Positions 47,464 to 54,785 of a stretch of 64,000 bases of DNA are shown here, in pieces. Source of the DNA: Spirosoma profusum (GTDB lineage: Bacteria; Bacteroidota; Bacteroidia; Cytophagales; Spirosomataceae); NCBI RefSeq assembly GCF_014699005.1, contig NZ_JACWZY010000006.1:248001-312000 (forward strand). The letters run 5' to 3'. Each line of letters opens with the position of its first letter. The stretch's first letter is position 1. Position numbers and translations under genes: made by a program. Under the pieces are notes generated by a model. The model was not told the DNA's origin and searched no databases. It saw only the letters and a program-made list of their open reading frames with translations.

Positions 47464-48393
47464 ATGCAATCACAGGCTACTTCCCGTATTTTAATGATTC
47501 GTCCGGTTCGATTCGGTTTTAACGACCAAACAGCCGAATCGAACGCATTTCAGGATATTAAACTGGCTGCGCAAACGAAGGATGTCGCCCAGGAGGACGC
47601 CCTGCGTGAGTTCGATGAAATGACGCGTAACCTACAGGCACTGGGAGTCGACGTTATGGTGTATGAAGATACCGTAGACCCTTATACGCCCGATTCGATT
47701 TTTCCGAATAACTGGGTTTCGTTTCACGCCAGCGGAACGGTCGTACTTTATCCGATGCAGGCCGAAAACCGCCGGCTCGAACGTCGACAGGATATTATTG
47801 ATGACTTGAGCAAACGATTCCACGTTGCCAGAATTATCGACCTGACGCATTTTGAGCAGGAGGGTAAATTTCTGGAAGGAACGGGCAGCCTGGTTCTTGA
47901 TCGAATGAACCGCGTGGCATTTGCCAGCCTGTCGCCCCGAACGCATCCTGACGTACTGGCTGAGTTTGGCCGTCAGACGGGCTACCGAACCGTATCATTT
48001 ACGTCTGCTGATGCCAACGGACAGGCCATCTATCACACCAACGTATTGATGTGCATTGCCGATACGTTTGCGGTGGTGTGTCTTTCAGCCATTACTGATC
48101 CCGATGAGCGACTGATGATACGTCAGGAACTGGAAAGTCTGGGCAAGCGAGTTATTGATATTTCGCTGGAACAAATGACTAATTTCGCCGGTAATATGCT
48201 GATGATCAAGACTCGGAAAGGGCAGAAGTTGCTGGTGATGTCGGATCGCGCATTCGAATCCCTAACGCCTAAACAAATCGATTTACTGGATGATTACACT
48301 ACGTTAATCCATTTCGATCTGTCGATGATTGAGGGCAACGGTGGAGGTTCTGCCCGTTGCATGTTAGCCGAAGTTCACTTACCGAGGAAATAG
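47464..48393 (+). CDS. ctlX: CtlX-like citrulline/arginine hydrolase
   Basis: A 309-aa pentein-fold protein resembling the CtlX group (annotated elsewhere as citrulline utilisation hydrolase). Motifs: MIRPVRFGFNDQTAESNAFQ, SIFPNNWVSFH, EGTGSLVLDRMNRVAF, ITDPDERLMIRQELE, and the C-terminal nucleophile C299 in GNGGGSARCMLAEVHLP. Two guanidine-modifying enzymes in a row suggest a shared arginine/citrulline catabolic step (inference). A hairpin at 48409-48464 follows the stop. Confidence 0.82.
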   Translation: MQSQATSRILMIRPVRFGFNDQTAESNAFQDIKLAAQTKDVAQEDALREFDEMTRNLQALGVDVMVYEDTVDPYTPDSIFPNNWVSFHASGTVVLYPMQAENRRLERRQDIIDDLSKRFHVARIIDLTHFEQEGKFLEGTGSLVLDRMNRVAFASLSPRTHPDVLAEFGRQTGYRTVSFTSADANGQAIYHTNVLMCIADTFAVVCLSAITDPDERLMIRQELESLGKRVIDISLEQMTNFAGNMLMIKTRKGQKLLVMSDRAFESLTPKQIDLLDDYTTLIHFDLSMIEGNGGGSARCMLAEVHLPRK

Positions 48394-48408
48394 CACAGAG
48401 CATGGGAC

Positions 48409-48464
48409 GTAGGAGAAAGGGCATGAGGTTGGGAGTAGTTTCTGACCCATTCCCTTTCCTCTAC
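48409..48464 (+). terminator. Imperfect hairpin after ctlX
   Basis: GTAGGAGAAAGGG (48409-48421) pairs imperfectly with CCCTTTCCTCTAC (48452-48464). No long T-tract follows, so termination strength is uncertain. Confidence 0.5.
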
Positions 48465-48492
48465 GCCCAAAGCCCTCTACATTTTTTAAATT

Positions 48493-48527
48493 TTTGTTTG
48501 CACATACAAATATCATTCTTACCTTTG
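48493..48527 (+). promoter_or_regulatory. marR promoter with overlapping near-palindromic operator
   Basis: The 17-mer TTTGTTTGCACATACAA (48493-48509) has the symmetry TTGTnTGnnCAnACAA. Its internal TTG (48498-48500) and TACCTTTG (48520-48527) are spaced 19 bp, an ideal Bacteroidota promoter, so the operator covers the -33 element. An identical 17-mer lies at 49036-49052. Confidence 0.8.
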
Positions 48528-48552
48528 TTGCCGAAGTACGAGAGGAAACGTA

Positions 48553-49020
48553 ATGGATAACGTAACAACGAGTACAATTACTGAGGTCAAAACCTCAAAA
48601 TCGCGTTACAGTGCTTGCCTGCTTTTCTCAGCCAACGCACTATCAAGAGCCATCACCGCGATTGGCGACGAGGAATTTGGACGGTTTGGATTATGCTATT
48701 CACATGCATACATGCTATGTGAAGTGGTAGAGCAACCTGGTATAACGCCCTCAGAATTAAGTGGAACACTTTGTCTGACCCCGTCGACTATAACACGTTT
48801 GGTCGAAAAACTCGAGCAGAAACGCCTTGTTCGTCGGGAGTCGGAAGGGAAGAAAACCCTGATTTATCCAACGGCTGAAGGAGAAGCAATTCAGCCAGAA
48901 ATTGCCCAGGCATGGGATCGGGTAGGAGCAAGGTATTCGCAGGTGCTTGGCGAAACGTCTGTTTGTCAGTTAACGAAGCAGGTTTTCAGCGCAGCTAAAG
49001 CATTGGGCGGAGGTATTTAA
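48553..49020 (+). CDS. MarR family transcriptional regulator
   Basis: A 155-aa MarR-type dimeric repressor. The winged HTH is at about residues 55-115, with PGITPSELSGTLCLTPSTITRLVEKLEQKRLVRRE and the wing SEGKKTLIYPTAEG. Dimerisation helices flank it (SACLLFSANALSRAITAIG and the C-terminal helix). MarR proteins usually repress their own operon and dissociate on ligand or oxidant binding. Two cysteines (C17-like in YSACLLF and C60-like in GTLCLTP) could sense oxidants (inference). It has an operator on its promoter and before the next gene. Confidence 0.92.
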   Translation: MDNVTTSTITEVKTSKSRYSACLLFSANALSRAITAIGDEEFGRFGLCYSHAYMLCEVVEQPGITPSELSGTLCLTPSTITRLVEKLEQKRLVRRESEGKKTLIYPTAEGEAIQPEIAQAWDRVGARYSQVLGETSVCQLTKQVFSAAKALGGGI

Positions 49021-49035
49021 AAATTTTCACAAGAA

Positions 49036-49052
49036 TTTGTTTGCACATACAA
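49036..49052 (+). promoter_or_regulatory. Second copy of the 17-bp marR operator
   Basis: TTTGTTTGCACATACAA, identical to 48493-48509, lies in the 45-bp gap between the marR stop and the 71-aa gene, 13 bp before its ATG. No good -7 box follows, so it may regulate elongation or an unusual promoter. Confidence 0.7.
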
Positions 49053-49065
49053 CAAACCAATAGCC

Positions 49066-49281
49066 ATGAAAACGAAAGAGGAAACAGTAGGATTAGTAGC
49101 TGGCAAAGCCACGAACGCAACGAAAGATATCTGCCGCTTACTGGCTAAAGAGGGCATCTCGGCTATTGTTGTGCAGAAAGATGAACATCCAGTTACTGTC
49201 GAAGAAACAGTTATCGAACAGCAATGGTCGGGTCAACCGGGCAAAGATTTGTTCTTCAATGGCTGGAAACTGCTTTTTTAA
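49066..49281 (+). CDS. Small conserved-looking protein in the marR operon
   Basis: A 71-aa soluble protein, MKTKEETVGLVAGKATNATK onwards, ending DLFFNGWKLLF. It reads as a mixed alpha/beta protein (KDICRLLAKEGISAIVVQKD, VEETVIEQQWSGQPGKD) without signal peptide or membrane segment. I do not recognise the family. It follows marR by 45 bp and a copy of the marR operator sits immediately before it, so it is probably the regulated target. A terminator follows at 49334. The association with an operator and the codon use suggest it is a real gene. Confidence 0.72.
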   Translation: MKTKEETVGLVAGKATNATKDICRLLAKEGISAIVVQKDEHPVTVEETVIEQQWSGQPGKDLFFNGWKLLF

Positions 49282-49333
49282 CGTAGCGCGGCTTGAAGGG
49301 ACGTAGTAATCTATTCAACTATTGGTAGTCGAT

Positions 49334-49360
49334 AAGTGCCCATTTCGGGCACTTTTTATT
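49334..49360 (+). terminator. Terminator of the marR unit
   Basis: AAGTGCCC (49334-49341) and GGGCACTT (49347-49354), followed by TTTATTTT. Confidence 0.9.
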
Positions 49361-49447
49361 TTCACTACGTTCATCTGTTTAGGCAACGTTTTTCAGAGAA
49401 TATGCATCATTGCCTATATTGATTCCTATTAATGATCGCCTTACATT

Positions 49448-50164
49448 ATGAAAATCAGCATCCTTACCTTCGCACTTGCCTTAATTGGATTTCAGATTGC
49501 TTCTGCCCAGGATGAGATTGTGGGCAATGGCGAGATTGTAAAACAACAGCGAACCATCAGCTCGTTTACCAAACTGAACGTACGAATCGGTACACGGGTA
49601 CGTATCGTTTCGGGTGATGCTACAAAAGCAGAATTGGAAGGCGAAAGCAACATTCTCGAACACGTAATAACCGATGTAAAAAACGGCGAACTGACCGTAA
49701 TGCTGAACAATCACAAGCGCTTTAAGCAAACGAAAGGCGTAACAGTTACCATACACGTAGCAAAATTAGATCGGGCGATGGTCAGCACAGGCAGCTCAAT
49801 TCAATCAGAACTGCCGATTCAGGCCGATCAACTGACACTTGTCGTGGAAACAGGAAGCCGAATGACAGCTACAGTTTCGGCCAAAACGCTGGACTTAACT
49901 GTGCGGGATGGCTCACGGGCCACTTTACAGGGTAACGTAGCAGAAGCCGATATCAACCTATCAGGTGCAGGCAATCTGAATGCAGAGAAGTTGACCGTTG
50001 CTCGTTCAGAAGTGAAATTGGACGGCGCCAGCCATGCTGATATTCACGTAACGGAATCTCTAGCTGCCTCTGCTGATGGGGTTAGTACGCTGACTTATAG
50101 CGGTAATCCAACCGTCAAATCGCAGGAAGTATCGGGCTTGTCAAAAATCAGGAAACGCGGGTAA
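49448..50164 (+). CDS. DUF2807 (head GIN domain) secreted protein
   Basis: A 238-aa exported protein with a signal peptide (MKISILTFALALIGFQIASAQ). The rest is a right-handed beta-helix-like DUF2807 domain: FTKLNVRIGTRVRIVSGD, LTVMLNNHKRFKQTKGVTVTI and repeated short strands such as ADINLSGAGNLNAEKLTVA. DUF2807 proteins are typical of Bacteroidota and are secreted or periplasmic; function unknown. Convergent with the beta-barrel gene at 50247. Confidence 0.87.
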   Translation: MKISILTFALALIGFQIASAQDEIVGNGEIVKQQRTISSFTKLNVRIGTRVRIVSGDATKAELEGESNILEHVITDVKNGELTVMLNNHKRFKQTKGVTVTIHVAKLDRAMVSTGSSIQSELPIQADQLTLVVETGSRMTATVSAKTLDLTVRDGSRATLQGNVAEADINLSGAGNLNAEKLTVARSEVKLDGASHADIHVTESLAASADGVSTLTYSGNPTVKSQEVSGLSKIRKRG

Positions 50165-50185
50165 CAGCTTTTCTATCAATACAAA

Positions 50186-50214
50186 AATGGCGACGCCCAA
50201 CGGTCGTCGCCATT
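50186..50214. terminator. Bidirectional terminator between convergent genes
   Basis: AATGGCGACG (50186-50195) and CGTCGCCATT (50205-50214) are perfect 10-bp arms. A-tract on the left and short runs on the right. Confidence 0.8.
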
Positions 50215-50246
50215 CCAAAAACCCACTCTATGAGAAAGATTTTTTA

Positions 50247-51119
50247 TTATCGGCCGCCCAGTGGAAAAATGTAACCAACGGCTGCCTGAGCAAATATTGT
50301 TTTTGAGTCTGTATCAAAGCCATCATCCGTATCGCCCAAACTGTACAGACCACGAACTTCAACGGTAAAATGTCCAGGGCCCGCTTGTATAGCAGCTCCA
50401 AGGCCCGCAGCCGCCCCAAATCTAATACGTCCGCTTGCTCCTTCCAGCGAAAATTTTTTGCCGTCAATACTCGCACTGGTATTATAAGCGCCATATGGGC
50501 CAATATTCACAAAGAAGCGATTCCCATCATACGTGCCCGATGCAATTTTTAGAAACAAGGGGACTTCAATAAAGTCGGAAGCCTGAGTGATAGTACCGAT
50601 AGTTGATATACGTCCCTTAGCAGTGTATCGAGTATAGTTGACTTCAGGCTGGAAGGACAGCGTACCTGCACCAAAATTGAACGTAACCCCCCCTGTAAAG
50701 CCGATACCTGATTCAACACCTGGCTGACTTTCCAAAAAAATCGGATACGTAACACCGCCACGTAGCCCAATCCGAATACCTGACGAACTACCAGACGTAT
50801 TAACCGGCATATTACCAGAGGTATTACCAGACATACTGCCTGACGTATTACCAGAGGTACTGCCCGATGCTGTTGGCGCAGACTGCGTAATCGGAGTAGG
50901 CCGACTGGTAGCGGGAGTTGACGTTGTGGGTGTATTCGTTGGAGCTGTTGACGGCGTCGACGATTTTTTTGTAACGCCGTGATACTGATCGTAGAGTTCC
51001 TGCTGCCGGTTGGTAGATTGGGTACTGGTACCGGCGGGCTTTGCTGGCGAACCCGTTTGGGCAAACGAGACACCGACCTGGCAGACGGTCAAAACCAGTA
51101 CGGAAAACAATAGTTTCAT
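50247..51119 (-). CDS. Outer-membrane beta-barrel protein with Ser/Thr-rich linker
   Basis: A 290-aa exported protein. Signal peptide MKLLFSVLVLTVCQVGVSFAQ, a Thr/Ser/Pro/Asn-rich linker at about residues 25-115, then an eight-strand-like barrel (IRIGLRGGVTYPIFLESQP, FNFGAGTLSFQPEVNYTRY, HFTVEVRGLYSLGDTDDG, FAQAAVGYIFPLG). It resembles the small porin-family/PorT-like barrels common in Bacteroidota. The linker contains tandem SGNTSGSM-type repeats encoded by about 15-bp units near 50790-50875. Function unknown. Confidence 0.75.
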   Translation of the reverse strand: MKLLFSVLVLTVCQVGVSFAQTGSPAKPAGTSTQSTNRQQELYDQYHGVTKKSSTPSTAPTNTPTTSTPATSRPTPITQSAPTASGSTSGNTSGSMSGNTSGNMPVNTSGSSSGIRIGLRGGVTYPIFLESQPGVESGIGFTGGVTFNFGAGTLSFQPEVNYTRYTAKGRISTIGTITQASDFIEVPLFLKIASGTYDGNRFFVNIGPYGAYNTSASIDGKKFSLEGASGRIRFGAAAGLGAAIQAGPGHFTVEVRGLYSLGDTDDGFDTDSKTIFAQAAVGYIFPLGGR

Positions 51120-51295
51120 AATGATACCTTACGAATAGGGTGCTACAAGATTAGTCGCTAATTACTAAAATTCCGGGACATTCTGAGCGAACGGTCGGTA
51201 GGTTGAGCGTACGGTTAATTTCCAAAAACATTTTGCAGGGGTTGGCAGTAAGTACATAGATAACATGACTACTGTAATGTGGTCAATCGATTTTT

Positions 51296-52009
51296 ATGAA
51301 AACGGAACACCAGCGCACAGCACTTATCACAGGAGCTAATAAAGGAATTGGTAAAGAAATTGCCCGACAACTGGCCCAGCAGGGGTTTGCCGTATTTATC
51401 GGTGCCCGCGATATGGCCAAGGGTAGAGAAACAGCCGAAGAATTTTGTCAGCAGGGCTACGAAGCTACGTTTATTCAACTTGATGTAACTGACCCGGTTA
51501 GTATTCGAACGGCTTGTGGTACGTTCTCACAGAAAGCTGATCACCTGGACGTATTAATTAACAATGCAGGCATATTAGAAGACCACGGCGAAACTATTCT
51601 TCGACTGAATGTCGAAATGCTCGAACGGACACTGAAATCCAACGTAATGGGGCCGATTCTGGTTACACAGGATTTTGCGGATTTCCTAGCCAAAAGTCCT
51701 TCGGGTGGACGGGTTATTAATGTATCGAGTGGAGCTGGTGCACTAAACGATATGACTACGTATGCGCCTGCTTATAGTATCTCAAAAACGGCCCTGAATG
51801 CTGTAACCAGACAATTCGCCGGTGCCTTTAAAGCGCAGAATATTGTCGTTAACTGCGTTGACCCAGGCTGGGTGCGTACTGATATGGGAGGTCCTGGCGC
51901 TAATCGCACCGTAGAAAAAGGGGCTGAAACCATCGTCTGGCTAGCCACCGAAGCACCCAATCACGAAACCGGAAAATTCTGGCACGACAAACAGGAAGTT
52001 GACTGGTAG
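51296..52009 (+). CDS. Short-chain dehydrogenase/reductase (SDR)
   Basis: A 237-aa classical SDR. Cofactor motif TGANKGIGKEIA (about residues 12-23), the adenine-site VTDP with LDVLINNAGILED, the catalytic S near 143-144 in INVSSGAG, Y160 and K164 in YSISK, and the PGWVRTDMGG segment. It resembles carbonyl-reductase-type NADP(H)-dependent SDRs; substrate unknown. It is convergent with the subtilase gene, and its stop codon touches a perfect 46-bp inverted repeat. Confidence 0.92.
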   Translation: MKTEHQRTALITGANKGIGKEIARQLAQQGFAVFIGARDMAKGRETAEEFCQQGYEATFIQLDVTDPVSIRTACGTFSQKADHLDVLINNAGILEDHGETILRLNVEMLERTLKSNVMGPILVTQDFADFLAKSPSGGRVINVSSGAGALNDMTTYAPAYSISKTALNAVTRQFAGAFKAQNIVVNCVDPGWVRTDMGGPGANRTVEKGAETIVWLATEAPNHETGKFWHDKQEVDW

Positions 52010-52133
52010 TCTGAACCGGGATTGAGCTGATTTAGGGATTTTCTGGATTTTGTTTTGATTAAATCAATACGCTTCGAAGAAGCGAACAACAAAATCCAGA
52101 AAATCCCTAAATCAGCTCAATCCCGGTTCAGAC
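52009..52133. repeat. Perfect 46-bp inverted repeat between SDR and subtilase genes
   Basis: Arms at 52009-52054 and 52088-52133 are identical inverted copies with a 33-nt loop. The left arm starts at the last base of the SDR stop codon. The right arm includes the last codons and stop (52117-52133) of the minus-strand subtilase. It can act as a terminator for both genes. Confidence 0.92.
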
Positions 52134-54093
52134 ATTGTTTCACCGCTTCATACGCATTGACAATGCCGCCCGAACGGCTCAACTCGCGAAAGTTTACTTT
52201 CTGCCCCGAACGTCCTGGTTTACGCACTTGTAAATCAGGACGGTAGGCACTCCTCACAAGAATATCTTTTACCTGAACCGCCGTTAATTTCGGAAAATAA
52301 GAACGTAGCAAAGCCGCTACGCCAGCCGTCATGGGTGAAGACATGCTAGTGCCCGATAAGCTTGCGTAGTGATTTCGGGGCAACGTCGATAAAACCTCCG
52401 TACCCGGTGCAAAAAGATCGACCATCTGGAGGCCGTAGTTCGATGACCGGCTGGGTAACGTTTCGGTCAGTCGCCACGTATTGTTTCCTACAACCAGTAC
52501 GTTCGACGCCAGTTTTCCATTTTCATATCGGGCCGATGGGAATGATGCGACAGAATCTATGTTCTCACCGTTGTTGCCCGATGAGTGAACAATCAATACG
52601 TCGTGTTCTTCAGCATAACGGATAGCCGCATCGACCTGCTCCTTAAAGGGCGATAACCGTTTCCCGAAACTCATATTGATAACTTTTGCTCCGTTATCGA
52701 CGGCGTACCGAATGCCATTCGCTACGTCTTTATCGCGCTCGTCACCATTAGAAGGCACCACCGATATGGGCATAATTCGCACATTATCAGCCACGCCGTC
52801 AATTCCCCGTCCGTTATTGCGTCTGGCAGCTATAATACCAGCTACATGACTTCCGTGCATAGCCAACTGCTCTGAATTGCCCAGTAACATACGTGGACTG
52901 CCATAGTAGCGTTCGTTGGGATTGGCTGGGTCATCGCCTACAGCTTTGCGGGGGGTGTAATAAGGATTGTAAGCAATATCAGCTTCGCTGCCCATTATCT
53001 GCCGGAACCGGCTCCAGTTACGCCGAATCAACGTAACATACCGTCGAAACGGGCCATAATCGGGCCTGTATGCATCTGCCAATATGGCCTGAGCAGCAGC
53101 AGCTACAGAGTCAGGAGCTAATTGAATCGCCAGGATCGCCCCCTGCGACGTAACACTATCTGGCAACTGCGCCTGAATCTGACTGGCCACCTGCCAGAAT
53201 TTTACGGTATCAGACAGCGCTACGTGTTTGGGCCAGTCAGCTTTGAAATGCTGCAAAAACTGTTTTTTTGCTTGCTGATACGTATCGTATTGACGTTTCT
53301 CTATGGCATTCAGTTTTTCCGGATTAGCGTTGTCGTATTTACCTTTAAAGAGTAGATACGTCTGCGTAATCTCGGGATGGTCATATTCATACGTAGTACC
53401 ATCTTTGGCACCCATAAAATTCCAGCCGTGAAGATCGTCGGTGTAGCCGTTTTTATCGTCGTCGATATCGTTATTGGGTTTCTCTTTAGGATTTGTCCAG
53501 ATCACGTCGCGCAAATCTTCGTGTGTCAAATCAACGCCCGAATCCAATACACCCACCACTACTGGCACCGACGATTTGCCTTTTAACAGATCGTAAGCAC
53601 GATACAGACTAATGCCGGCTACCGAATCGGTCTGTGGGTCGAGATGAGGCCAGTTTCGGGGAGGCTGATTGGGATTAATCCGAATGCGGGTAAAGGTTGC
53701 CTGAACAGCCAGTGCCTTGCTACGTTCCGGGCAATCGTCGCGGATGGATTGTACAGTAAATAGCTCCCCGCTATTTCGGTAAGTTATGCGTAGAAGAGCC
53801 ATTACGTTGGTGCCACAGGGACTTTGCCCGGTAATTTTCTGAAGGTATAACGTATCACCGACCTGATGATACGTCATCGTTTCAAGCGCTACGTTACTGG
53901 ACTCGTTGGTTACCAGCAACGTATCATTACGGAAGGCTAGCCGAATCCGGCCATCACTCGATGTGCCACGAATACCTTGCCAGCGCGTACCCCGAAGAGG
54001 TAATTGCGCCTGCGCCAGCTGGCCCCACAAGAGAATAGGCAGAATAATCAGCCAACGACTTTGGGGTAAACTCATTAGAAAGTTGATGAACAT
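52117..54093 (-). CDS. Subtilisin-like S8 family peptidase with large insertion
   Basis: A 658-aa exported serine protease. Signal peptide in the first 30 residues (WLIILPILLWGQLAQAQ), a beta-rich N-terminal region to about residue 165, then the subtilase domain with the triad D184 (VVGVLDSGVDLTHEDL), H413 (MHGSHVAGII) and S583 (LSGTSMSSPMTAG). The D-to-H distance of about 230 residues is far longer than the usual 40-60; the insert is helical and charged. Start at 54093 or at M7 (54075). The last codons lie in the right arm of the inverted repeat. Substrate unknown. Confidence 0.9.
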   Translation of the reverse strand: MFINFLMSLPQSRWLIILPILLWGQLAQAQLPLRGTRWQGIRGTSSDGRIRLAFRNDTLLVTNESSNVALETMTYHQVGDTLYLQKITGQSPCGTNVMALLRITYRNSGELFTVQSIRDDCPERSKALAVQATFTRIRINPNQPPRNWPHLDPQTDSVAGISLYRAYDLLKGKSSVPVVVGVLDSGVDLTHEDLRDVIWTNPKEKPNNDIDDDKNGYTDDLHGWNFMGAKDGTTYEYDHPEITQTYLLFKGKYDNANPEKLNAIEKRQYDTYQQAKKQFLQHFKADWPKHVALSDTVKFWQVASQIQAQLPDSVTSQGAILAIQLAPDSVAAAAQAILADAYRPDYGPFRRYVTLIRRNWSRFRQIMGSEADIAYNPYYTPRKAVGDDPANPNERYYGSPRMLLGNSEQLAMHGSHVAGIIAARRNNGRGIDGVADNVRIMPISVVPSNGDERDKDVANGIRYAVDNGAKVINMSFGKRLSPFKEQVDAAIRYAEEHDVLIVHSSGNNGENIDSVASFPSARYENGKLASNVLVVGNNTWRLTETLPSRSSNYGLQMVDLFAPGTEVLSTLPRNHYASLSGTSMSSPMTAGVAALLRSYFPKLTAVQVKDILVRSAYRPDLQVRKPGRSGQKVNFRELSRSGGIVNAYEAVKQCLNRD

Positions 54094-54184
54094 TTTATCG
54101 AAACTACTACTTTTTAGCGGGCATCGCTAATTAGTTATTATAACGACTGTAACTGGTAACTAAATGATGCATGTATACCAAAAT

Positions 54185-54228
54185 AAAATCAAAAAGCCTT
54201 CCAAGAATTTGGAAGGCTTTTTGATTTT
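54185..54228 (-). terminator. Terminator of the second Sus-like operon
   Basis: Perfect 20-bp arms (54185-54204 and 54209-54228) around GAAT. On the minus strand the hairpin is followed by a T-rich tract (TTTTGATTTTATTT-type). Confidence 0.88.
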
Positions 54229-54243
54229 ACTGAATTAGATAAC

Positions 54244-54753
54244 TTACGGAATTACCCGTACCCGCACTTGTTGCGTAACAATCTGCGAATTATCGTCCAG
54301 TGTTACCAGGAAAATGTAGGCAATTTCGCGCGGAACTGTTGGCGTGCCTGGCGCTACAGAAACCCCCGGAAATTTAGTTTTGAAGTCATTCAGCGTCGTT
54401 TGGAACACTGCCGTAGTACCTGATCCCGCAATAGGAGCCGCATTGATAACAGCAGCTGCGGTGTTAAGTGAAGCAGCGTTAATCGCGGTTCCACCACCGG
54501 CTACTTTCGTAATCTCCTTGATAGTACGACCAGTGCTGCTTGGAATCTCGAGCGTAAACTTAATGGCCCCTGCACCAGCAGCCGATACTTCAATAAATGG
54601 GTTACCCCCCCAGGTCGTTGCGCCGGGGAACATAACGGGAACGGCGGGCTTGTTATCACGTACCAGCGGGCCATATTCCAAATCATCTTTGCAGGCAAAG
54701 GCGGTTATCGCCAGGAGTGCCAGAAAAAGTCCTTTTATGATGTTCTGTTTCAT
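54244..54753 (-). CDS. Lipoprotein of the Sus-like operon
   Basis: A 169-aa lipoprotein. MKQNIIKGLFLALLAITAFAC gives lipidated Cys21, followed by KDDLEYGPLVRDNKPAVPVMF. Two short beta-rich segments follow (IKFTLEIPSSTGRTIKEIT, REIAYIFLVTLDDNSQIVTQ). It lies 32 nt after the SusD-like stop in the same operon, the position occupied by SusE/SusF-like surface lipoproteins, though the sequence is too short and divergent to assign. Probably an accessory ligand-binding lipoprotein (inference). Confidence 0.75.
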   Translation of the reverse strand: MKQNIIKGLFLALLAITAFACKDDLEYGPLVRDNKPAVPVMFPGATTWGGNPFIEVSAAGAGAIKFTLEIPSSTGRTIKEITKVAGGGTAINAASLNTAAAVINAAPIAGSGTTAVFQTTLNDFKTKFPGVSVAPGTPTVPREIAYIFLVTLDDNSQIVTQQVRVRVIP

Positions 54754-54785
54754 GTTGATTTCTTTGTTAAACGGGCTGACCAGAT

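Noticed and set aside
50940-51060. CRISPR-like array in the Thr/Ser-rich linker region
   Set aside because: Repeats are short in-frame units coding for a linker, without unique spacers or palindromic repeats.
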